Part shown: positions 17,764 to 26,428 of the stretch, in pieces | How positions within the stretch are numbered: the stretch's first letter is position 1 | Layout: each line of letters begins with the position of its first letter | Assembly: GCF_001421665.1 (NCBI RefSeq) | Contig: NZ_LMKV01000002.1 | Location: 1 to 64,000, forward strand | DNA length: 64,000 nucleotides | Source: Sphingobium sp. Leaf26 | Lineage (GTDB): Bacteria > Pseudomonadota > Alphaproteobacteria > Sphingomonadales > Sphingomonadaceae | Reading direction: 5' to 3' | Program-made: the position numbers and the translations under genes | Notes under the pieces: generated by a model | Database searches by the model: none | What the model saw: the letters and a program-made list of their open reading frames with translations, nothing else | What the model was told of the DNA's origin: nothing

Positions 17764-18567
17764 TCAAAGCGCTTCGATGCGGTCGAGGCCATAGCGGGCG
17801 AGGGTGGGGCGCAAGGCTTCCTGCCTTTCATCGAGGCGCGTGAAAACCGCAACGCCGGGGGCTGGCGTGTCCGGCCAGGGCTGGCCTTGCGTCAGATATC
17901 GGATACGCCGGGCGATGCCGTCGCCACCATGGACGAAGCCGACGGGATGGGGTGCGGCAGCGGCCAGTTCCTGTTCCACCAGCGGAAAATGGGTGCAGGC
18001 GAGGACGACCATATCCATGCGGTCGCCGCCGGGCTGGTCGATGAGACCGGCCAGCGCGTCGCGCGCGACCTGCGGGTCGAGCGGGTCGCCGCGCAATTTT
18101 GCTTCGGCCAGTTGCACCAGCGCGGCGGAGCCATGGCGCAGCATGGTGCAGTCGGCGCCATGTTCGGCCGCGAGCCGATCGACATAGGGCTGGCGGACGG
18201 TCGCGTCGGTACCCAGCACGCCGAAGACGCGGCTTTTGGAGAGCAGGGCGGCGGGCTTGATCGCCGGGACGGTGCCGACCACCGGAATGTCGAGCGCGGC
18301 GCGGACATGCTGGAGCGCGATGGTGGAGGCGGTGTTGCAGGCGATGACGGCGAGGCGCGGGCGGTAGCGCTCCACCAGCCGGCCGAGCAGCGCCGGGACA
18401 CGGGCGGCAATCTCCGCCTCGCTCTTCGTACCATAGGGGAAGCCGGCGCTGTCTGCGGCGTAGACGATCCGGGCGGTGGGCAAAGCCGCGCGGGCAGGGG
18501 CCAGGATGGAAAGCCCCCCTACGCCGGAATCGAAGAAGAGGATAGGAGCGTCTGGTGCGACCGTCAT
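17764..18567 (-). CDS. murI: Glutamate racemase
   Basis: MurI makes D-glutamate for peptidoglycan. The 267-residue protein shows FFDSGVGGLSI at the N-terminus, the first catalytic cysteine Cys77 in AVIACNTAST and the second, Cys191, in VVLACTHFPLV. These give the two-base cofactor-independent mechanism. Its length is the family norm. It is transcribed toward hemA but with a 178-bp gap, so it probably has its own promoter in the 99 bp shared with the divergent acetyltransferase gene. Confidence 0.96.
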   Translation of the reverse strand: MTVAPDAPILFFDSGVGGLSILAPARAALPTARIVYAADSAGFPYGTKSEAEIAARVPALLGRLVERYRPRLAVIACNTASTIALQHVRAALDIPVVGTVPAIKPAALLSKSRVFGVLGTDATVRQPYVDRLAAEHGADCTMLRHGSAALVQLAEAKLRGDPLDPQVARDALAGLIDQPGGDRMDMVVLACTHFPLVEQELAAAAPHPVGFVHGGDGIARRIRYLTQGQPWPDTPAPGVAVFTRLDERQEALRPTLARYGLDRIEAL

Positions 18568-18666
18568 GGCGTTTCATGTCGCGTCATGGGGTCTGCGTGT
18601 CAACGGCCTGCGCTTGCAAAGCGGGCCGGCCGCTGCCACTTCGCGCGCAAGATCAGGGAGAGGATG

Positions 18667-19209
18667 ATGACCGGGCGCAGCATGAAGCAGAGGATGATCG
18701 CGGGCGAACCCTATCATGCCGATGACCCCGAGATCATTGCCGATCAAATGGCGGCGGCGGAATGGATGCGACGGTTCAACGCCACCCTGCCGCCGGAGCG
18801 TGAGGGTTTGCTGCGCGAGCGGCTTGGGGCGGTGGGGGCGGGATCGACCATCCGGCCGCCTTTCCACTGCGATTATGGCTTCAACATCTTCCTGGGCGAT
18901 GGCGTATTCCTGAACTTCAACTGCGTCATCCTGGACGTAGTGGACGTGACGATCGGCGACGGGACGCAGATCGGGACCGGCGTGCAGATATTGACCGCCG
19001 ATCATCCGCGCGATGCGGCCGAGCGCGCGACCGGGATCGAATGGGGCCGACCGATCCGCATCGGGCGCAATGTGTGGATCGGCGGCGGGGCGATCATCCT
19101 GCCGGGCGTGACGATCGGCAACGATGCCCTGATCGGCGCGGGCAGCGTGGTGACGCGCGATGTGCTGGCGGGCGCGACCGTGGTCGGCAATCCAGCGCGC
19201 GTGCGTTAA
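18667..19209 (+). CDS. Maltose/galactoside O-acetyltransferase family (hexapeptide acyltransferase)
   Basis: A 180-residue left-handed beta-helix acyltransferase. The N-terminal Mac domain reads MIAGEPYHADDPEIIADQ. Hexapeptide repeats follow (GDGTQIGTGVQILTADHP, IGRNVWIGGGAIILPGVTIG), ending in VVGNPARVR. It transfers acetyl from acetyl-CoA to a sugar hydroxyl; the physiological sugar is unknown. Two adjacent ATGs exist (18664, 18667); GGAG at 18657-18660 is better spaced for 18667. A much longer in-frame extension lies antisense to murI and is rejected. It is followed by plsY in the same direction. Confidence 0.9.
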   Translation: MTGRSMKQRMIAGEPYHADDPEIIADQMAAAEWMRRFNATLPPEREGLLRERLGAVGAGSTIRPPFHCDYGFNIFLGDGVFLNFNCVILDVVDVTIGDGTQIGTGVQILTADHPRDAAERATGIEWGRPIRIGRNVWIGGGAIILPGVTIGNDALIGAGSVVTRDVLAGATVVGNPARVR

Positions 19210-19278
19210 GCGCATCAACAGCATTGCCCCGCGCGGCTGTCACTGTATGGTCGCGTGCAACATTTACTGGCGATTTTC

Positions 19279-19890
19279 ATGACATCTCCCTGGCTTCTTC
19301 CTGCTTTCGTCCTGCTGCTGGGCTATCTGCTTGGTTCCATCCCCTTTGGCCTGTTGCTGACCCGCTTTACCGGCGCGGGCGACCTGCGGCAGATAGGGTC
19401 GGGCAATATCGGCGCGACCAATGTGCTGCGCACCGGGCGCAAGGGGCTGGCGGCGGCGACATTGCTGCTGGACCTGCTGAAGGGTGTGGCGGCGGTGCTG
19501 ATCGGTGCGGCTCTGGTCGATGGCGGCGGGCCGATGGCGGGGGCGATGGCCTTCATCGGCCATTGCTATCCGGTGTGGCTGCGCTTTGCAGGGGGCAAGG
19601 GCGTGGCGACGATGATGGGCGTGGTGACGGCGCTCTGCTGGCCGGCCGGGATCATATTCGCGCTTGTGTGGCTGGGCATGCTGTTCGGGACCAAATGGTC
19701 GTCGGTCGGGGGCATGTCGGCGGCGATCAGCGCGCCCGTGGCGATGTGGGCGTTCGGGCGCCTCGATCTGGTGCCGGTGTCGCTCGCCATGGCGCTGATC
19801 CTGCTGTGGCGGCATCGCGCCAATATCGCGCGGCTGACGAAGGGCGAGGAGCCGAAGATCGGCAAGGCCAAGGGCGCGTCCCCGGAATGA
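19279..19890 (+). CDS. plsY: Glycerol-3-phosphate acyltransferase PlsY
   Basis: PlsY is an integral membrane enzyme that acylates glycerol-3-phosphate from acyl-phosphate, the first step of phospholipid synthesis. About 203 residues with five or more hydrophobic segments. The three conserved motifs are present: GSIPFG with IGSGNIGATNVLR (motif 1), FAGGKGVATMMG (motif 2, near residue 100), and TKWSSVGGMSAA (motif 3). I start at ATG 19279; GTG 19255 would add eight residues. The stop overlaps the dprA start (ATGA). Confidence 0.94.
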   Translation: MTSPWLLPAFVLLLGYLLGSIPFGLLLTRFTGAGDLRQIGSGNIGATNVLRTGRKGLAAATLLLDLLKGVAAVLIGAALVDGGGPMAGAMAFIGHCYPVWLRFAGGKGVATMMGVVTALCWPAGIIFALVWLGMLFGTKWSSVGGMSAAISAPVAMWAFGRLDLVPVSLAMALILLWRHRANIARLTKGEEPKIGKAKGASPE

Positions 19891-20969
19891 GCGAGCGGGA
19901 GCGGTTCGACCGGCTGCGGCTGATCCGCTCCCCCCGGATCGGTCCGGTCAGCTATCGGCAATTGCTCGCGCGGTTCGGGACGGCGGCGGAAGCGTTGCGC
20001 GCCATTCCCGAGCTGGCTGCGCGGGGCGGCGGCAAGGCGAGCGTCGCGGATGCCGGCGCGGTGGAGCGAGAGATTGCGGCGGCGCGGGCGCTGGGCGCGC
20101 GCTATCTGCTGATGGGCGATGCCGACTATCCCGCGCTGCTGGACCAGATGGACGGTGCGCCGCCTGCGCTGATCGTGCGGGGCGACGGGGCGCTGGCGGC
20201 GAAACCCTGCATCGCGATGGTGGGCGCGCGCAATGCGTCGGCCGCGGCGTGCCGCTTTGCCCGAAGCCTTGCACAGGATCTGGGGCAGCGCGGCGCGGTG
20301 GTCGTGTCGGGGCTGGCGCGTGGCATTGATACAGAGGCGCATCGCGGGTCGATCGAGAGCGGCACGATCGGCGTGATCGCGAGCGGCATCGACGTGGTGT
20401 TTCCGCCGGAGAACCGGGATTTGCAGGCGCAGGTTGCGGAACGGGGACTGCTCGTCACCGAGCATCCGCCGGGCGTCCAGCCGCTGGCCCGGCATTTTCC
20501 GGCGCGCAACCGGATTATCGCCGGCCTCGCTCTGGGGACGGTGGTGGTGGAGGCTGCGCCCAAGTCCGGGTCGCTGATCACGGCGCGGCTGGCGGGCGAG
20601 GCGGGGCGCGAGGTGATGGCGGTGCCGGGATCGCCGCTCGACCCGCGCGCGCAGGGGTGCAATTCGCTGATCCGCGAGGGCGCCATTCTGGTCCAGAACG
20701 GGGCGGACATCATGGAGGCGATCGGCGGCTTCGATCCCCGGATGGTGCGGCAGGGTGGCTTCGACTTCATCGGGGCACCGGTGTCCAGCGATGTGGCGGA
20801 GCAGGAGCGCGCGACGGTGATCGGCCTGCTGGGGCCGGTGGCGGTTCCGGTGGATGAACTGATCCGCCTGTCGGGCCTGTCGCCGGCGGTGGTGCAGACG
20901 GTGCTGCTGGAACTGGAATTGGCGGGCCGGACCGACCGGCATTCAGGGGGAAAGGTTTCAATGACATGA
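19887..20969 (+). CDS. dprA: DNA-processing protein DprA (Smf)
   Basis: DprA protects incoming single-stranded DNA and loads RecA during transformation. The 360-residue protein has an N-terminal SAM-like helical part, then the Rossmann-like core: IAMVGARNASAAA, GLARGIDTEAHRGS, ERGLLVTEHPPG, FPARNRIIAGLA and GCNSLIREGAILV. A C-terminal winged-helix-like tail covers about residues 295-360. It is coupled to plsY (ATGA) and to the downstream membrane protein (ATGA). Other competence genes are absent from the window. Confidence 0.95.
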   Translation: MSERERFDRLRLIRSPRIGPVSYRQLLARFGTAAEALRAIPELAARGGGKASVADAGAVEREIAAARALGARYLLMGDADYPALLDQMDGAPPALIVRGDGALAAKPCIAMVGARNASAAACRFARSLAQDLGQRGAVVVSGLARGIDTEAHRGSIESGTIGVIASGIDVVFPPENRDLQAQVAERGLLVTEHPPGVQPLARHFPARNRIIAGLALGTVVVEAAPKSGSLITARLAGEAGREVMAVPGSPLDPRAQGCNSLIREGAILVQNGADIMEAIGGFDPRMVRQGGFDFIGAPVSSDVAEQERATVIGLLGPVAVPVDELIRLSGLSPAVVQTVLLELELAGRTDRHSGGKVSMT

Positions 20970-21643
20970 GCGATGAAGTGCAGCGACTGGACATCGGCGG
21001 GATATTCTCGACAGCGATGGCTGACATCGGACGGGATGGGATGCGTTACGGCGCCTGCGTCGTGGTCGTCGGCTTGGTAGCGGGAGGGATCGATACCTAT
21101 GAGCCTGTTGTCGCCGGGAATATAGCGGGCAATATAGCGCTGTTCTTCGTTTCCGTGCTGGCGGTGTATTTCACGCTTCAGAAACGCTTGTCGGGCGACG
21201 AGATCGCACCGCGCTTTGTTGCGGCGTTTGGCTTGAGTCTCCTGACGGGAATCGGGATTCTCGTTGGTCTTGTCTTCCTTGTCGTGCCGGGGCTGATGCT
21301 CTTGACCCGCTGGGCGGTCAGCTTGCCGGCTATGCTGCGCGAAAATCTGAGCGTGTTGGAGGCCATGGCGCGCAGCACCGCACTGACGGAAGGCAATCGC
21401 TGGCGGATATTGGGTTTGGGTCTGCTGATCTGGGTGCCGTTCCTGATCATCATGGCGGCGATCGGCGGGCTGTTGGCAGCCTTTGCCGGAGAAGAGAGCA
21501 TGGATACGCTGGTTTTCAACATCTTCGTCAATATGGCGGCTGGCGGCGCGACGATTCTGAGTTCGGTCTGCTGGAGCGAAGCCTATCTGGCATTGGCACG
21601 CGAGGATGAAAGCGGGCGGTCGCTTGCACAAATATTTGCCTGA
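20966..21643 (+). CDS. Multi-pass membrane protein of unknown function
   Basis: A 225-residue protein with about five or six hydrophobic segments: residues 28-45, 52-70, 88-110, 145-170 and 188-205. It resembles the YciC/glycerophosphoryl-diesterase-membrane-domain type of small integral membrane proteins in its pattern (IFSTAMADIGRDG at the start, GNRWRILGLGLLIWVPF in the middle), but I cannot assign a family with certainty. It overlaps the dprA stop by four bases and is the last gene before topA. Confidence 0.7.
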   Translation: MSDEVQRLDIGGIFSTAMADIGRDGMRYGACVVVVGLVAGGIDTYEPVVAGNIAGNIALFFVSVLAVYFTLQKRLSGDEIAPRFVAAFGLSLLTGIGILVGLVFLVVPGLMLLTRWAVSLPAMLRENLSVLEAMARSTALTEGNRWRILGLGLLIWVPFLIIMAAIGGLLAAFAGEESMDTLVFNIFVNMAAGGATILSSVCWSEAYLALAREDESGRSLAQIFA

Positions 21644-21743
21644 TATGGCGCGGTTAAGACTGGCGTACAGGGGCGCTTGACGCGATAGCGACAACCCAGC
21701 CAGACTCGCGCGTACGTGTAAGGCATCAAATTTCGGGGCCATA

Positions 21744-24332
21744 ATGCAGCTTGTCATCGTAGAATCGCCGGCCAAGGCGAAGACCATCGAGAAATATCTG
21801 GGCGGGGATTTCCATGTCCTCGCCAGCTATGGCCATATCCGCGACCTGCCGGCCAAGGACGGGTCGGTGGACCCGGACGACGGCTTTGCCATGTCGTGGG
21901 AAAATTATGGCGACAAGGGCAAGCAGCTAAAAGCCATTGCCGATGCGTCCAGGCAGGCGACGCGATTGATCCTGGCGACTGACCCTGATCGCGAAGGGGA
22001 AGCGATCAGTTGGCACGTGCAGGAGGTGCTGCGCGCGAAGAAGGCGCTGCCGTCCGTCGTAGAACGGGTGACGTTCAACGCGATCACCAAGGCGGCGGTG
22101 CTGGATGCGATGGCCAAGCCGCGCGCGCTGGACGAGGATCTGATCGACGCCTATCGGGCGCGCCGCGCGCTCGACTATCTGGTAGGCTTCACCTTGTCGC
22201 CGGTGCTGTGGCGCAAGCTGCCCGGCGCCAAGTCGGCCGGGCGCGTCCAGTCGGTCGCATTGCGGCTGGTGGTGGAGCGCGAACGAGAGATCGAAAGCTT
22301 CACCCCGCAGGAATATTGGTCGGTCGCGGCCGAGATGGAGCAGGGCGGACAGGCTTTCACCGCGCGCCTCGTCCGCTGGAAGGGCGAGAAGATCGACCGC
22401 CTGACCATCGGCAAGGAAGGCGACGCCATGGCGGCCAAGGCCGATGTGGAGGCCGGGCGCTTCACGGTCGACAAGGTCGAGACGAAGCCGGTCAGCCGCA
22501 ATCCGCCTGCGCCGTTCACGACGTCGACGTTGCAGCAGGAAGCGGCGCGCAAGCTGGGCTTTTCCGCCAGCCACACGATGCGGGTGGCGCAGCAATTGTA
22601 TGAAGACGGCGCGATCACCTATATGCGTACCGACGGCGTGCAGATGGACGGCAGCGCCATTTCCGCCGCGCGCAAGGCGATTGCGGAGCGCTATGACGGC
22701 GGCTACCTGCCCGAAAAGCCGCGCCAATATCAGACCAAGGCGAAGAATGCGCAGGAAGCGCATGAAGCCATCCGTCCGACCGAGTTCGGCCGCGACAAGG
22801 TGGGGTCGGGCGACCATGCGCGCCTGTACGACCTGATCTTCAAGCGGGCGCTGGCGAGCCAGATGGCGTCGGCGCGGCTGGAGCGGACGACGATCGACCT
22901 GGTCGACGGGTCGGGCAGCCATGCTTTGCGCGCGACGGGTCAGGTCGTGATCTTCCCCGGCTTCCTTGCACTCTATGAAGAGGGCCGGGACGACAGCGAC
23001 GACGATGATTCGAAGCTGCTGCCACGCATGAGCGAGGGCGATGCGCCCGCCAAGAAGAAGGTGACGGCCGACCAGCATTTCACCCAGCCGCCGCCGCGCT
23101 ATTCCGAAGCGTCGCTGGTCAAGCGTCTGGAGGAATTGGGGATCGGGCGGCCTTCCACCTATGCGTCCACACTACAGGTGCTCAAGGACCGCGACTATGT
23201 GCGGATCGAGAAGAACCGCTTCTTTGCTGAGGAGAGCGGGCGGCTGGTGACGGCGTTCCTGGAGCGCTTCTTCGAACGCTATGTGTCCTACGACTTCACG
23301 GCAGGTCTGGAAGACGAGCTGGATGACATCAGCGGCGGCCGTGCCCAGTGGCAGGAAGTGCTGGAAGCCTTCTGGCGCGATTTCAAGCCGAAGACGGCCG
23401 AGATCATGGAGCAGAAGCCGTCCGACATCACGGCGGAGCTGGACAAGTTTCTGGAACCGATGCTGTTTCCGCCCAAGGCCGACGGCAGCAATCCGCGCGC
23501 CTGCCCGCTATGCGCGGATGGGCAATTGTCGTTGCGTGGCGGGCGGTTCGGCGCGTTCATCGCCTGCTCCAACTATCCGGAGTGCAAATATACCCGCAAG
23601 TTCGGCCAGCCGGGTGGGGCCGAGGGCGCCGATAGCGGACCTGAAGTGCTGGGCCAGCATCCCGAAACCGGGCAGGACATCGTCAAGAAGTCAGGCCGTT
23701 TTGGTCCCTATATCGAAATGGGCGAGGGCAAGGAGGCCAAGCGCGGGTCGATCCCTAAGGATCTGCCCGATGGCGAGATGACGCTGGACTGGGCGGTCAA
23801 GCTGCTGAGCCTGCCGCGTGAAGTCGGGCTGCATCCCGAAACGGGGCTGCCGATCGTGGCGAATATCGGGCGCTTTGGTCCCTATCTGCTGCATGACGGC
23901 AAATATGGGCGATTGGCGAACACGGCCGAGATTTTCGAGGTCGGCATGAACAGCGCGGTCGTGAAGCTGGCCGAGGCTGCCAACCGGGGCGGCCGGTCGA
24001 GCGGTGGTCGCGAGCCGCTCAAGGTGCTCGGCGCGCATCCGCGGACCGAGGCCGAGATCAAGCTGATGGAGGGCCGTTATGGCGCCTATGTCACCGACGG
24101 CACGACCAATGCGACGCTGCCCAAGACGGTCGACAAGGACCAGTTGACGCTGGAGGAAGCCGCGCAACTGATCGACGCCCGTGCCGCTGCGGCACCGGCC
24201 AAGAAGGGCAAGAAAGCCCCTGCCAAGAAGAAGGCGGCGCCCAAGAAGGAAGCGGCTGACAAGAAGCCTGCGGCCAAGAAGGCGCCGGCGAAGAAGGCCC
24301 CGGCCAAGAAGAAGGAAGCGGCGGCCGAATAA
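21744..24332 (+). CDS. topA: DNA topoisomerase I
   Basis: TopA relaxes negative supercoils through a transient 5'-phosphotyrosine link. The 862-residue protein begins with the TOPRIM domain (LVIVESPAKAKTIEKYL; acidic DPDREGEAISWH). The catalytic tyrosine is Tyr293 in GAITYMRTDG. A four-cysteine zinc finger (ACPLCADGQ ... FIACSNYPECKYTRKF) lies near residue 585, followed by repeated TopoI C-terminal units (HPETGLPIVANIGRFGPYLL and similar). The last 45 residues are a Lys/Ala-rich tail, as in many GC-rich bacteria, which helps DNA binding. ATG 21744 begins 100 bp after the preceding gene. Confidence 0.98.
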   Translation: MQLVIVESPAKAKTIEKYLGGDFHVLASYGHIRDLPAKDGSVDPDDGFAMSWENYGDKGKQLKAIADASRQATRLILATDPDREGEAISWHVQEVLRAKKALPSVVERVTFNAITKAAVLDAMAKPRALDEDLIDAYRARRALDYLVGFTLSPVLWRKLPGAKSAGRVQSVALRLVVEREREIESFTPQEYWSVAAEMEQGGQAFTARLVRWKGEKIDRLTIGKEGDAMAAKADVEAGRFTVDKVETKPVSRNPPAPFTTSTLQQEAARKLGFSASHTMRVAQQLYEDGAITYMRTDGVQMDGSAISAARKAIAERYDGGYLPEKPRQYQTKAKNAQEAHEAIRPTEFGRDKVGSGDHARLYDLIFKRALASQMASARLERTTIDLVDGSGSHALRATGQVVIFPGFLALYEEGRDDSDDDDSKLLPRMSEGDAPAKKKVTADQHFTQPPPRYSEASLVKRLEELGIGRPSTYASTLQVLKDRDYVRIEKNRFFAEESGRLVTAFLERFFERYVSYDFTAGLEDELDDISGGRAQWQEVLEAFWRDFKPKTAEIMEQKPSDITAELDKFLEPMLFPPKADGSNPRACPLCADGQLSLRGGRFGAFIACSNYPECKYTRKFGQPGGAEGADSGPEVLGQHPETGQDIVKKSGRFGPYIEMGEGKEAKRGSIPKDLPDGEMTLDWAVKLLSLPREVGLHPETGLPIVANIGRFGPYLLHDGKYGRLANTAEIFEVGMNSAVVKLAEAANRGGRSSGGREPLKVLGAHPRTEAEIKLMEGRYGAYVTDGTTNATLPKTVDKDQLTLEEAAQLIDARAAAAPAKKGKKAPAKKKAAPKKEAADKKPAAKKAPAKKAPAKKKEAAAE

Positions 24333-24342
24333 GGCCGGACGC

Positions 24343-25059
24343 TCAGGCGGCGCGGCGCACCTGGTTGCGTCCGCCCGTCTTGGCCGCATACATGGCAAGG
24401 TCGGCCAGATGCAGGCTGGCCTCGATCGGGCGGGTCGGATCAGACGCGCTGAGGCCGATGCTGGCAGTGACGCGGACCGTGCCGCCGGTGGGGGCACGGA
24501 CGCGCAGCGAATGGACGGATGCGCGGACATGTTCGGCCCGGCGTTCGGCCTGATCCTCGTCGCAGCCGATCAGGCAGGCGGCAAATTCCTCGCCGCCCAG
24601 CCGGCCGCACAGGTCGGCGGGGTGCAAGGCTTCGCGGATCGCTGTCGCCACCGCATGCAGGACGATGTCGCCGGTCTGGTGGCCATGCTCGTCGTTGAAG
24701 CGCTTGAAATGGTCGATGTCGATCAGCAGATACCAGTTGTCCGGCTGGCGATGGACCTGATCCACCGCGTCGAAAAAGGCGTTGCGGCTGAGCAGGCCGG
24801 TCAGCCCGTCAATCTGCGCCAGCCGCGCCAGTTCGGCCACCCGCAATTCCAGTTCATGGCGGAGGCGTCGGTTATCCTCGCCCTGGCGGACGAGGAGGAT
24901 GCAGACGGGCGCCGAGATGCTGCCCGAACAGAAGATGCCGACGCCGAAATAGCGGAGCGGGATGAACATGCCGGGAATGGCCGACACGATGGCCATGATG
25001 ACGATCGTCCCGACAACGGAGACGCCGACGGCAAAGGCGATTTTCTGCTTCGGTCCCAT
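24343..25059 (-). CDS. Membrane-anchored diguanylate cyclase (GGDEF)
   Basis: A 238-residue protein with two N-terminal transmembrane helices (about residues 7-29 and 34-57), a short coiled segment, and a GGDEF domain from about residue 80. The signature is GRLGGEEF. LLIDIDHFKRFNDEHGHQTGD and LTGLLSRNAFFD are also typical. It should make cyclic di-GMP from GTP. The inhibitory RxxD site that normally precedes the signature by five residues reads HPAD here, so product inhibition may be weak or lost. It is convergent with topA, only ten bases apart, with no obvious terminator between. Confidence 0.93.
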   Translation of the reverse strand: MGPKQKIAFAVGVSVVGTIVIMAIVSAIPGMFIPLRYFGVGIFCSGSISAPVCILLVRQGEDNRRLRHELELRVAELARLAQIDGLTGLLSRNAFFDAVDQVHRQPDNWYLLIDIDHFKRFNDEHGHQTGDIVLHAVATAIREALHPADLCGRLGGEEFAACLIGCDEDQAERRAEHVRASVHSLRVRAPTGGTVRVTASIGLSASDPTRPIEASLHLADLAMYAAKTGGRNQVRRAA

Positions 25060-25131
25060 GACACGGGTCCGTAACGAAACAAGGTAAAGAATGGATTTAC
25101 CTTGTTTGCATTGCCGTCGTCGCCCCGATCG

Positions 25132-26040
25132 TCATTCCACCCAGTCGAGGCCGATGTCGCGATAGATGCCGCGATCATTCTCCCAGTCTTCCTTCACCTT
25201 GACGTGGAGATAGAGATGGACCTTCACGCCCAGCAGGATTGCCAGTTCGGCGCGGGCCTTCGACCCGATTTCCTTGAGGCGCTGACCGCCCTTGCCCAGG
25301 ACGATGGCGCGCTGCGTCGGGCGACCGACCAGGATCTGCTGGTGGATTTCGACCGAGCCGTCGTCGCGCTCCTTATATTGTTCGGTGTCCACGGCGGCGG
25401 CATAGGGGAGTTCGGCGTGGAGCTGGTGATAGAGCTGCTCGCGCGTGATTTCCGCCGCCATCATGCGGTCGGTGGCGTCCGACACCTGATCTTCCGGGAA
25501 GTGCCATGGTCCTTCGGGCATGGCGTTCGCGAAGGCGGTCTTGAGTTCGGGCAGGCCATCGCCGGTCGCGGCCGAGACGAAGTAGATTTCGTCGAAACCC
25601 AGTTGGTCGTTCAGCTTTTGCGTGTGGGCCAGCAGCCGTTCCTTGGTGGCGATATCCACCTTGTTGATGATGAGCCATTTGCGTTCGCTGCGATGCTTGA
25701 GCGCTTCGACGATCGGTTCCAGCTTGGGGCCAAGGCCGGCCTTGCCGTCGATGACCATGGCAATGAGGTCAGCGCCCTGCGCGCCGCCCCAGGCCGCCTG
25801 TACCATGGCGCGGTCCAGCCGCCGCTTGGGCGCGAAGACGCCAGGCGTGTCGACCAGCACCAGTTGCGCGTCGCCCTCGATCGCGACGCCCATGACGCGG
25901 GTGCGCGTGGTCTGCGCCTTGGGGCTGGTGATCGCCACCTTCTGCCCCACCAGCGCGTTGACCAGCGTCGATTTGCCCGCATTGGGCGCGCCGACGATGG
26001 CGATGACGCCGCAGCGCTGGTTTTCAATGTCCTTGTCCAA
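25132..26040 (-). CDS. era: GTPase Era
   Basis: Era binds 16S rRNA near its 3' end and assists 30S assembly. The 302-residue protein has the G1 loop GAPNAGKST, switch region AQTTRTRV, G3 DTPG, G4 NKVD, and the C-terminal KH domain (RAIVLGKGGQRLKEIGSKAR). The start is a TTG at 26040, with GGAG six bases ahead; no in-frame ATG exists. That GGAG lies at the outer edge of the adjacent repeat arm, so the inserted element supplies the ribosome site. It belongs to the lepB-rnc-era unit, interrupted by the GIY-YIG element. Confidence 0.97.
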   Translation of the reverse strand: MDKDIENQRCGVIAIVGAPNAGKSTLVNALVGQKVAITSPKAQTTRTRVMGVAIEGDAQLVLVDTPGVFAPKRRLDRAMVQAAWGGAQGADLIAMVIDGKAGLGPKLEPIVEALKHRSERKWLIINKVDIATKERLLAHTQKLNDQLGFDEIYFVSAATGDGLPELKTAFANAMPEGPWHFPEDQVSDATDRMMAAEITREQLYHQLHAELPYAAAVDTEQYKERDDGSVEIHQQILVGRPTQRAIVLGKGGQRLKEIGSKARAELAILLGVKVHLYLHVKVKEDWENDRGIYRDIGLDWVE

Positions 26041-26047
26041 AAATAAC

Positions 26048-26412
26048 TCCGTTCGCGCTGAGCCTGTCGAAGCGCTTTACTTTTTTTTGTTCGATCGCGC
26101 CAAGCTGGAGATCAATGCCCAATCTTCGCGGATCAGAGCCAACTTCTTGGCCCGGTTCCAGCCTTTGATCTGCCGTTCGGCCTCAAGTGCTTCCATACGC
26201 GTGCCGAAGGCTTGCGACCAGACCAGTTTTACCGGCAGGCGCGTTTGGGTGTAGCCGGGGATTTCCCCACTCTCATGCTGGGCAATGCGCTGTCCCAGAT
26301 TGTCGCTATGCCCGACGTAGAAACTGCGGTCTGCGCAGTGGAGCATGTACGCCCAGAATGTCATGCCCGGCTCGAAGAAGGAAAGCCCTTCGACAGGCTC
26401 AGGGCGAACGGG
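26048..26412. mobile_element. Inverted-repeat element carrying an intact GIY-YIG nuclease, inserted between rnc and era
   Basis: Arms at 26048-26080 and 26380-26412 are inverted copies (outer TCCGTTCG/CCCGTTCG, core TGAGCCTGTCGAA, inner GCTTT) with about four mismatches. They enclose one GIY-YIG gene. The element nearly fills the gap between rnc (starting at 26429) and era (ending at 26040). These two genes are usually adjacent. The architecture matches the element at 15941-16322. Confidence 0.75.
26077..26364 (-). CDS. GIY-YIG nuclease family protein (YhbQ/UPF0213-like)
   Basis: A 95-residue single-domain GIY-YIG protein: AYMLHCADRSFYVGHSDNL gives the core motif (Y-x-L ... YVG in place of GIY/YIG), followed by RIAQHESGEIPGYT. 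The conserved WSQAFGTRMEALEAERQIKG helix and a basic tail ending NKKK complete it. The fold cuts DNA in UvrC, homing endonucleases and many selfish elements. ATG 26364 lies 16 bases inside the flanking repeat arm. Its partner copy at 15992 is frameshifted. I infer that the protein acts on or spreads the flanking repeats, but nothing in the sequence proves this. It could also be a host repair nuclease. Confidence 0.9.
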   Translation of the reverse strand: MTFWAYMLHCADRSFYVGHSDNLGQRIAQHESGEIPGYTQTRLPVKLVWSQAFGTRMEALEAERQIKGWNRAKKLALIREDWALISSLARSNKKK

Positions 26413-26428
26413 TTGATGAAGCGCTTAA

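Noticed and set aside
17887..18666. N-terminal extension of the acetyltransferase gene antisense to murI
   Set aside because: A clear GGAG and ATG pair at 18657-18669 gives the family-length protein; the extension has no homology features.
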